Under the pieces are notes generated by a model. That model did not search any database, was not told the origin of the DNA, and saw nothing but the letters and a program-made list of their open reading frames with translations. The position numbers and the translations under genes were made by a program. This document shows positions 57,912-64,000 of a stretch of DNA of 64,000 nt, in pieces (position 1 is the first letter of the stretch; each line of letters opens with the position of its first letter). The stretch comes from Amphiplicatus sp046296195 (lineage in GTDB: Bacteria; Pseudomonadota; Alphaproteobacteria; Caulobacterales; Parvularculaceae): positions 1 to 64,000 of the forward strand of contig JBKBLR010000001.1 in assembly GCA_046296195.1 (NCBI GenBank), written 5' to 3'.

Positions 57912-59891
57912 TCAGCGTCCGCGGAGATCGGGCGGCGTCGCCTCCGCCCGAAGGGCGGCGACCGCGTCTTCGAGTGCCATGATCTCCTGCTTTTCGCTGC
58001 CGAGCCGGCGCAGCGAGACCTTTCGCTCGGCCGCCTCGCGCGCGCCGACGACGGCGATCACCGGAACCTTCGCCAGCGAGTGGTCACGCACCTTGTAATT
58101 GATCTTCTCGTTGCGGAGATCGGCCGAGGCGCGCAGGCCCGCCGCGCCCATCGCCGCGGCGACTTCCTCCGCATAGGCGTCCGCTTCCGAGGTGATCGTC
58201 GCGACGACCGCCTGTTCCGGCGCCAGCCAGAACGGCAGCTTGCCGGCGTAATGCTCGATGAGAATGCCGATGAAGCGCTCATAGCTGCCGAAGATCGCCC
58301 GGTGCAGCATGATCGGCCGCCGGCGCGCGCCGTCCTCGCCGACATAGCTCGTATCGAGCCGGGCGGGCAGCACCCGGTCCGACTGGATCGTGCCGACCTG
58401 CCAGGTGCGCCCGATCGCGTCCGTCAGATGCCATTCGAGTTTCGGGGCGTAGAACGCGCCCTCGCCCGGCAGTTCCTCCCAGCCATAGTCGGGCGTGGCG
58501 AGGCCGGCGGCGGCGACGGCGTTCCTGAGTTCGGCCTCGGCGATGTCCCAGTCCGCGTCCGATCCGAAGCGCTTTTCGGGGCGAAGCGCCAGCTTGATCG
58601 AATATTTTTCGAAGCCGAGATCGCGATAGACGCGGTCGGCGAGGCGGCAGAAGCTCATGACCTCGTCGACGATCTGGTCCTCGCGGCAGAAGATGTGCGC
58701 ATCGTCCTGCGTGAACTGGCGCACGCGCATCAGCCCGTGCAGCGCCCCATGCGGCTCGTTGCGGTGGCAACAGCCATGCTCGAAAAGGCGGATCGGCAGG
58801 TCGCGATAGCTCTTCGTGCCCTGCTTGACGATCAGGACGTGCGCCGGACAGTTCATCGGCTTCAGCGCCATCAGGTCGGCCTTGCCCGAAAGCACCGGCG
58901 CGTCATCGTCCGTGGACGGAATTTCGTCGGGGACGACGAACATGTTCTCGCGATATTTGCCCCAGTGGCCGGACTGCTCCCACTGGCGCGCATCCATCAA
59001 TTGCGGCGTCTTGACCTCCAGATAGCCGGCCTCGTCGATGCGCCGGCGCATATAGGCCTCGAGCTGGCGCCAAACGATGAATCCCTTCGGATGCCAGAAG
59101 ACCGAGCCTTGCGCTTCCGGCTGCAGATGGAAGAGGTCCATCTCGCGCCCCAGCCGGCGGTGGTCGCGCTTTTCCGCCTCCTCAAGCCGCGTCAGATAGG
59201 CCTTGAGGTCCTTCTCGTCCTTCCACGCCGTGCCGTAGATGCGCTGGAGCATGGCGTTCCGGTGGTCGCCGCGCCAATAGGCGCCGGCGACCTTCATCAG
59301 CTTGAACGCCTTGCCGATATGCTTCGTGGACGGAAGATGGGGGCCGCGGCAAAGGTCGTGCCAGGATCCATGCCAGTAGATCCTGATCGCTTCGCTTTCG
59401 GGAAGGTCGGCGATGATCTCGGCCTTGTAGGTCTCGCCGATCGAGCGGAAATGCGCGATCGCGCGGTCGCGCGCCCAGACCTCCTTGCGGGTCGGGCGGT
59501 CCTCGTCGACGATCTCGGCCATGCGCTTCTCGATCGCCGCGAGGTCGTCGGTCGAGAAGGGCTCGGCGCGGGCGAAGTCGTAGAAGAACCCGTCCTCGAT
59601 GTTCGGCCCGATCGTCACCTGCGTGCCGGGGAAAAGCTCCTGCACCGCCTGCGCGAGGAGGTGCGCCGTATCGTGACGGATGATGTCGAGCGCCTCGGGG
59701 GCTTCGCGCGTGACGATTTCAACGCGCGCGTCCCGGGCCAGCGGCTCGAAGAGGTCGGTCAGCACCCCGTCGACGCGCATCGCGATCGCCCGCTTCAGCA
59801 GCGATTTCGAGATCGATTCCGCGATTTCGGTCCCCGTGACCGCGCCTTCATAGCGGCGGACGGACTGATCGGGGAGCGTGATCTGAACCAT
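57912..59891 (-). CDS. thrS: Threonyl-tRNA synthetase
   Basis: A 659-residue class II synthetase starting MVQITLPDQSVRRYEGAV (TGS domain). The tRNA-editing domain holds IIRHDTAHLLAQAVQELFPG, and the catalytic core contains MNCPAHVLIVKQGTKSYRDL and FEHGCCHRNEPHGALHGLMR. The C-terminal anticodon-binding domain follows. The extra 15 codons to 59936 are not in the conserved protein. All expected domains are present. Confidence 0.97.
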   Translation of the reverse strand: MVQITLPDQSVRRYEGAVTGTEIAESISKSLLKRAIAMRVDGVLTDLFEPLARDARVEIVTREAPEALDIIRHDTAHLLAQAVQELFPGTQVTIGPNIEDGFFYDFARAEPFSTDDLAAIEKRMAEIVDEDRPTRKEVWARDRAIAHFRSIGETYKAEIIADLPESEAIRIYWHGSWHDLCRGPHLPSTKHIGKAFKLMKVAGAYWRGDHRNAMLQRIYGTAWKDEKDLKAYLTRLEEAEKRDHRRLGREMDLFHLQPEAQGSVFWHPKGFIVWRQLEAYMRRRIDEAGYLEVKTPQLMDARQWEQSGHWGKYRENMFVVPDEIPSTDDDAPVLSGKADLMALKPMNCPAHVLIVKQGTKSYRDLPIRLFEHGCCHRNEPHGALHGLMRVRQFTQDDAHIFCREDQIVDEVMSFCRLADRVYRDLGFEKYSIKLALRPEKRFGSDADWDIAEAELRNAVAAAGLATPDYGWEELPGEGAFYAPKLEWHLTDAIGRTWQVGTIQSDRVLPARLDTSYVGEDGARRRPIMLHRAIFGSYERFIGILIEHYAGKLPFWLAPEQAVVATITSEADAYAEEVAAAMGAAGLRASADLRNEKINYKVRDHSLAKVPVIAVVGAREAAERKVSLRRLGSEKQEIMALEDAVAALRAEATPPDLRGR

Positions 59892-59952
59892 GGGAGCGAC
59901 TTTCAACCGGGCCTCGGCAGGGGCCGGGAGTTCCATGAGGAAGGCGCGAAGG

Positions 59953-60270
59953 TCAAGCCTTGGGCGACTTTACGCCCCGCTCCGTCCATGCCCAGTCGCC
60001 ATAGCGCCAGAGCCGCCAGCCCTGATCGACGAGCTGATCGGGCACGGGATCGAAGCCGTGCGAGCCGAAGGGGTGGCAGCGGCAGAGCCGCGACAGGGTG
60101 AGCCAGGCGCCCTTGTGGACCCCGTGACGGCGGAACGCTTCGGCGGCGTAGTCGGAACAGGTCGGCAGGTGCCGACAGCGCGCGCCGAACGCGTAGAAGA
60201 CGGGCGACAGCGTGCGCTTGTAAAGCCAGAGCGCGCCGAGCGCGGCCGTTGTCGCGGGCGAGGATCGCAT
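59953..60270 (-). CDS. yidD: Membrane protein insertion efficiency factor
   Basis: A 105-residue YidD protein: LWLYKRTLSPVFYAFGARCR, then HLPTCSDYAAEAFRRHGVHK, then LTLSRLCRCHPFGSHGFDPV, the family signature. It sits at the inner membrane and aids YidC-dependent insertion. It is not next to rnpA or yidC here. The start at 60270 fits the usual length. Confidence 0.96.
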   Translation of the reverse strand: MRSSPATTAALGALWLYKRTLSPVFYAFGARCRHLPTCSDYAAEAFRRHGVHKGAWLTLSRLCRCHPFGSHGFDPVPDQLVDQGWRLWRYGDWAWTERGVKSPKA

Positions 60271-60311
60271 CAGCAGGTGATAGGCGCTCGCCGGCTCGCG
60301 CGGAAGCGGGG

Positions 60312-61556
60312 TCAGCCCCTCGCGAGCCGCGCCGCTTCCTTTTCCACCGCCTCGAGGACGCGGAGGAGGTTGCCGCCCCAGATCTTGGCGATGTCGGCTT
60401 CGGAATAGCCGCGGCGGACGAGCTCGCGCGTGATGTTGAGCGTCTCGCCGGCGTTTTCCCAGCCGACAACCCCGCCGCCGCCGTCGAAATCCGACGCGAT
60501 GCCGACATGATCGACGCCGATCGTCTTCACGACATGATCGATGTGATCGACGAAATCGGCGACGCTGGCGCGCGGGCTGATCGTCCAGCGCTCGGCCATG
60601 CGCCGCTCATAGTCGGCTTCCCTCTCCGGGCTCATCGCCGCGCGCGCCGCCGAGGTCTCGAGCTTCATCTCCTTGCGGATCCTGTCCTGCAGCGCCATTT
60701 GCGCCGCATTTAGGGGCTTCACATAGACGTCGAGCGCGACGATCTGCACGACGCCGCCGTTCGCCTTGAGGGCGCGGAGCTGTTCGTCGTCGAGATTGCG
60801 CGGGGAATCGGCGATCGCCTTCGCGCCGGAATGCGAGGCGATGATCGGCGCGGTCGAGAGCGCGGCCGCCTGCATCATCACGTCGCGGCTCGCATGGCTG
60901 ACGTCGACCATGATCCCCGCCCGATTGAGCATCGCGACGAGATCGCGGCCCCTTTGGGTGAGCCCGCCGTTCGGGCCTTCGACCTCGCCCGCCTCCGTGT
61001 CAGGGTTCGAGGAATCGCCGAACTGGTTGTGGCCGAAATGGGTGACGCCGGCATAACGCACGCCGTCCCGAGCAAGGCGGTCAACATCAGCCTGCTGCGG
61101 ATCGGGGCCCAAGGGAAAGGCGTTCTCCATGCCGATGAAAGCGACCTTGCGGCCCGATTTCGCGATCCTGCGCGCCTCTTTCACGCTGCGCGCCAGACCG
61201 ATCTCGGCCGGATAAGCGCGCGCAAAGCGGTGGATGGCGGCGAGGCGGGTGAAGGCGATCTCGCGCGCCTTCGCATAGCCCTCATCCGTCAGCGGCCCCT
61301 GCGGCGTGTAGACGATGAAGAACGCCGCATCGAGGCCGCCCGCGCGCATCTTCGGCAGATCGTTCTGGAGCTCCGTGAAGCCGCCGGGATCGGCCTTGTG
61401 CGTCGCATAGTCGAGCGGGATGTCGACATGGGTATCGAGCGTCATCACGCGGTCATGGATCGCGCGCACCCTGGCTTCGAGCGACGGATCCTCGAGCGGC
61501 GCGGCGAGCGCCGGCGGCGCAAGAAGAAGGGACGCGGCGATCAGTTTCATCTTCAT
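60312..61556 (-). CDS. Membrane dipeptidase (peptidase family M19)
   Basis: A 414-residue zinc dipeptidase with an N-terminal signal (MKMKLIAASLLLAPPALAAP). The metal ligands appear as H and D in LDTHVDIPLDYA, the Glu in FIGMENAFPLG and His residues in VDVSHASRDV and IIASHSGAKAI. IASDFDGGGGV closes the barrel. It would hydrolyse dipeptides in the periplasm. It lies 27 bases downstream of hisS and 41 bases upstream of yidD on the same strand. Confidence 0.94.
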   Translation of the reverse strand: MKMKLIAASLLLAPPALAAPLEDPSLEARVRAIHDRVMTLDTHVDIPLDYATHKADPGGFTELQNDLPKMRAGGLDAAFFIVYTPQGPLTDEGYAKAREIAFTRLAAIHRFARAYPAEIGLARSVKEARRIAKSGRKVAFIGMENAFPLGPDPQQADVDRLARDGVRYAGVTHFGHNQFGDSSNPDTEAGEVEGPNGGLTQRGRDLVAMLNRAGIMVDVSHASRDVMMQAAALSTAPIIASHSGAKAIADSPRNLDDEQLRALKANGGVVQIVALDVYVKPLNAAQMALQDRIRKEMKLETSAARAAMSPEREADYERRMAERWTISPRASVADFVDHIDHVVKTIGVDHVGIASDFDGGGGVVGWENAGETLNITRELVRRGYSEADIAKIWGGNLLRVLEAVEKEAARLARG

Positions 61557-61583
61557 GGAGCAGCCTTCGTAGCTGGAGCGGCG

Positions 61584-63062
61584 TCAGCCGCCGAGGATTC
61601 TCTTCACTTCCGCGACGAGCTCGGCGCGCTTCACCGAAATCTGCGCCGGCTTGCCTTCGCGCCAGGCGGCGTTGTCGCCGATTTCCTTCGAGAGTTCGGC
61701 CCCGCGCGCGAGGTCCTTGAGCGTGACCTCGCCCTTCGCGCGCTCATCGCCGCCGACGATGACTGCGACGGGGCTTCCCCGCTTGTCGGCGTATTTCAAT
61801 TGCGCCTTCATGCCGGAGCCGCCGACATAGACCTCGGCGCGCAGGCCCGCGGCGCGCAGCTCGGCGGCCATCATCTGATAGTCCGCCAACTGATCATCCT
61901 CGAGCGCGAGGATGACGACCGGCCCCTTCGCCGTACGCGTCGCCGCGCCCTGGAGCTCGAGCGCGGCGAGCAGGCGCGAGACGCCGATCGACGCGCCGAC
62001 GGCTGGAACCTCGACGCCCTTGAAGCGCTCGACTAGGCCGTCATAGCGCCCGCCCGATGCGACCGAACCGACGCGCACCGGCCGGCCCTTCTCATCCGCG
62101 ATCGCGCTCAGCAGCTCCGCTTCGAAAACGGGGCCGGTGTAATATTCAAGGCCGCGGATGACCGAGAGGTCGATCTTGGCGCGCGCCTCATCAAGACCGA
62201 GCGCCTTCAATTGCGCGGCGATCGCCGCGAGCGTTTCAACGCCCTTCGCGCCCGCCGCCGAGGCGCCGACGACGTTTGAAAGCCGCGCGCAGGTTTCCGC
62301 ATTCGTCGCCGCGGTCGCCTTCATGAAGGCCATGACGCGCGCGATGTCGGCGTCGGCGAGCTTCGCCCCCTCGGTGAAATCGCCTGAATCATCCTTGCGC
62401 CCCGGCCCGAGCAGCAGGGCGACCCCCGCCTCGCCGAGGCGGTCGAGCTTGTCCATCGCCCTGAGGACGCCAAGGCGGGTCGAGGCGTGCGCCGCGTCGC
62501 TGAGCCCGAGCGTGTCGAGAAGCCCGGTCAGCGCGTTGCGGTCGTTTAGGCGAATCTGAAAATCGCGGCGCGCAAGGCCCGCAGCTTCGAGCGCCGCGCC
62601 GAGCATCACGACGCATTCGGCGTCGGCGTGCGGCGCCGGCGCGCCGACCGTATCCGCGTCGCATTGCGTGAACTGCCGGAAGCGCCCCGGCCCCGGCTTT
62701 TCATTGCGCCAGACGGACCCCACCGCATAGCGGCGGAAAGGCTTCGGCAGCGCGTCGTAATGTTCGGCGACATAACGGGCGAGCGGCGCGGTGAGGTCAT
62801 AGCGCAGGCTCATCCACTGCTCGTCGTCGTCCTGGAGCGAGAAGACGCCCTGATTCGGGCGGTCGACGTCGGGCAGGAACTTGCCGAGTGCGTCGGTATA
62901 TTCGAAGGCCGGCGTTTCGAGCGGATCGAAGCCGAAGGATTCGTAGACGGAGGAAATGCGGGCGAGCATCGCGCGCTCGGCGGCGATCTCCGCCCCGAAA
63001 CGGTCGCGAAAGCCGCGGGGAACGCGCGCTTTCGGGCGCGGGGGTTTGCGCTGTTCAGCCAT
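61584..63062 (-). CDS. hisS: Histidyl-tRNA synthetase
   Basis: A 492-residue class II HisRS starting MAEQRKPPRPKARVPRGF. The motif 2 region (120-140) reads NEKPGPGRFRQFTQCDADTV, the form found in the alphaproteobacterial group whose tRNA-His lacks the extra G-1. The histidine-specific motif is RGLEYYTGPVFEA, and the C-terminal anticodon-binding domain is complete. The frame to 63098 adds 12 upstream codons without similarity. Confidence 0.96.
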   Translation of the reverse strand: MAEQRKPPRPKARVPRGFRDRFGAEIAAERAMLARISSVYESFGFDPLETPAFEYTDALGKFLPDVDRPNQGVFSLQDDDEQWMSLRYDLTAPLARYVAEHYDALPKPFRRYAVGSVWRNEKPGPGRFRQFTQCDADTVGAPAPHADAECVVMLGAALEAAGLARRDFQIRLNDRNALTGLLDTLGLSDAAHASTRLGVLRAMDKLDRLGEAGVALLLGPGRKDDSGDFTEGAKLADADIARVMAFMKATAATNAETCARLSNVVGASAAGAKGVETLAAIAAQLKALGLDEARAKIDLSVIRGLEYYTGPVFEAELLSAIADEKGRPVRVGSVASGGRYDGLVERFKGVEVPAVGASIGVSRLLAALELQGAATRTAKGPVVILALEDDQLADYQMMAAELRAAGLRAEVYVGGSGMKAQLKYADKRGSPVAVIVGGDERAKGEVTLKDLARGAELSKEIGDNAAWREGKPAQISVKRAELVAEVKRILGG

Positions 63063-63101
63063 GAGGGGCGGGATAGCCGAGGCCGCGCGGGGCCGCAAAT
63101 T

Positions 63102-63848
63102 CTAATCGGCGGCGGGGCGCTCGCTGAGGCGTTCGACCCGCGTCACGATGACCGCCTCGCGCGGGACCTCGGCCTCGAAGGGGCCCGCGGGGCCGGTTGG
63201 AACCGCGCCGATGGCGTCGGCGACGTCCATGCCGTCGATCACGCGCCCGAACACCGTGTAGCCGTAGCGGATACCAAGGTCGTTGACGAAATGGTCGAGC
63301 GCTTCGTTGTTGTCGGCGAGATTGACATACCACTGCGCGCCGGCGCTGTTCGGATCGCGCATGCGCGCCATGGCGAGCGTCGTGCGGTAGTTCGGAAGGC
63401 CGTTGTCGCCTTCGTAAGGCACGGGGGCGCGCGTCGGCCGCTCGTTATAGGCGACGCCGTAGCCGCCGCCCTGCACGACGAAGCCGGGGACGACGCGGTG
63501 GATGATGGTGCGGTCGTAATGGCCGTCCGCCGCATATTGGAGGAAATTGGCGACCGTCTTTGGCGCCTGCGCGCCATAAAGCTCGACGATGATGTCGCCC
63601 TTCGAGGTCGACAGGCGCGCAAAGTCGGTCGCCGCCGGCCAGGCGAAGTCGTCGGCGCGGGTCGGCGGCGGCGAGGGAACCACCGTCTCGGCCGGCGGCG
63701 GCGCCGTCTCTTCGACGACCTCGCCCGCCGGCGCTGACGAAGGCGCGGCGGAGGCCGGGGCGGGCGCGTCTTCCTTCCCGCTGCAGGCGGCGAGCGCCAT
63801 CGCGGCGAGCGCCGCGCAAGTCGATCGGGCGACAAATCGCATCGTCAT
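63102..63848 (-). CDS. Lipoprotein peptidyl-prolyl cis-trans isomerase (cyclophilin)
   Basis: A 248-residue cyclophilin-type isomerase with a lipoprotein leader (MRFVARSTCAALAAMALAAC, lipobox Cys in LAAC). A Pro/Ala-rich spacer (about 26-65) precedes the isomerase domain: DIIVELYGAQAPKTVANFLQ, HRVVPGFVVQGGGYG and RYGYTVFGRVIDGMDVADAI. It would assist protein folding in the periplasm. The ATG at 63848 overlaps the pgi stop by 4 bases (ATGA). The ATG two codons on (63842) is better spaced from AAGGGGA. Confidence 0.92.
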   Translation of the reverse strand: MTMRFVARSTCAALAAMALAACSGKEDAPAPASAAPSSAPAGEVVEETAPPPAETVVPSPPPTRADDFAWPAATDFARLSTSKGDIIVELYGAQAPKTVANFLQYAADGHYDRTIIHRVVPGFVVQGGGYGVAYNERPTRAPVPYEGDNGLPNYRTTLAMARMRDPNSAGAQWYVNLADNNEALDHFVNDLGIRYGYTVFGRVIDGMDVADAIGAVPTGPAGPFEAEVPREAVIVTRVERLSERPAAD

Positions 63849-64000
63849 TCCCCTTCGAGGCGATCTCGGGCCTTCGCCCTGATCGCGTTGATCCGGTCGA
63901 TGAGCGCGCGCGTCGATCCGTCATGACCGCTCGCCGCGCCCTTCATCTCTCCCGCCCGCGCAATCTTCGGCAGGATGCCCTTCGCCAGCGCCTTGCCGAG
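63845..64000 (-). CDS. pgi: Glucose-6-phosphate isomerase, C-terminal end
   Basis: The last 51 codons of an open frame that enters from the right edge: LGKALAKGILPKIARAGEMK, then SGHDGSTRALIDRINAIRAK. The LGK-LA--I-P and HDGST-ALI pattern is the conserved C-terminus of phosphoglucose isomerase, which converts glucose 6-phosphate to fructose 6-phosphate. The rest lies outside the window. TGA is at 63845-63847, overlapping the cyclophilin start. Confidence 0.82.
   Translation of the reverse strand, partial: LGKALAKGILPKIARAGEMKGAASGHDGSTRALIDRINAIRAKARDRLEGE

Noticed and set aside
58080..60101. A 673-codon open frame on the plus strand opposite thrS
   Set aside because: It mirrors thrS codon by codon, is rich in Arg, Ala, Gly and Asp, and shows no domain. 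Long antisense frames are expected in DNA of this GC content.
1..64000. tRNA, rRNA or canonical insertion sequence
   Set aside because: I saw no cloverleaf-like segment with a TTCRANY loop and no transposase motif while reading the intergenic regions. A covariance search would be decisive.

Overview
The window is a high-GC, gene-dense chromosomal segment of an alphaproteobacterium. The reasons are a complete RcGTA-type gene transfer agent (GTA) block in alphaproteobacterial order, phaAB/phaR, a leucine-degradation set, a tyrC-methyltransferase-gloB neighbourhood, and a histidyl-tRNA synthetase whose motif 2 loop looks like the form known from the Rhodobacterales/Rhizobiales/Caulobacterales/Hyphomonadales group. 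A protein resembling DUF4908 hints at Caulobacterales/Parvularculales-like relatives, but I cannot name the genus. A run of ten Ns inside one gene shows this is a draft scaffold. I found no rRNA, tRNA, CRISPR array or canonical insertion sequence.

Region 1 (1-3.4 kb, minus strand): the end of an unrecognised helical protein, a CbpA-like DnaJ, and a PIN toxin with an excisionase-fold HTH partner. Region 2 (3.4-17.3 kb, minus strand): the GTA structural operon g1 to g15, terminase to megatron tail-tip protein. Most genes overlap by 1-4 bases. It contains a 59-codon tail chaperone gene (g10.1), a hairpin between the capsid gene and g6, and an intruding plus-strand DUF559 nuclease-like gene enclosed by about 50-bp inverted repeats. 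Upstream of g1 lies an exact 12-bp-period array of six TTATCC/GGATAA units.

Region 3 (17.6-35 kb): a GATase1 protein, small membrane proteins, UbiD, a RelE/HigB-like toxin-antitoxin pair with a palindromic operator, then a tightly coupled amidohydrolase / Fe-dependent alcohol dehydrogenase / hotdog thioesterase operon. A TauD-like dioxygenase opposes it. The leucine-catabolism genes follow (methylcrotonyl-CoA carboxylase beta, methylglutaconyl-CoA hydratase, methylcrotonyl-CoA carboxylase alpha, and after a gap HMG-CoA lyase), then a 2OG-Fe oxygenase-like protein, an SDR and a histidine phosphatase. Region 4 (35-43 kb): a 617-bp leader without a recognisable gene, the prkA-yeaH-ycgB stress cluster, tyrC with a methyltransferase, and a VapBC module.

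Region 5 (43-51.5 kb): gloB, a MmcQ/YjbR protein, CreA, exported proteins, phaA-phaB divergent from phaR with two clear palindromes between them, and a GGDEF(degenerate)-EAL protein. Region 6 (51.5-58 kb): cell-surface glycan genes (DPM1-like GT2, two GT39/ArnT-like membrane transferases, a WbbL-like GT2, an O-antigen ligase-type protein). Region 7 (58-64 kb): thrS, yidD, an M19 dipeptidase, hisS, a lipoprotein cyclophilin and the end of pgi.

The most unusual features are the DUF559 cassette with nested-hairpin inverted repeats inside the GTA operon, the 12-bp array in the GTA leader, and the start-site conflict of the RelE-like toxin.
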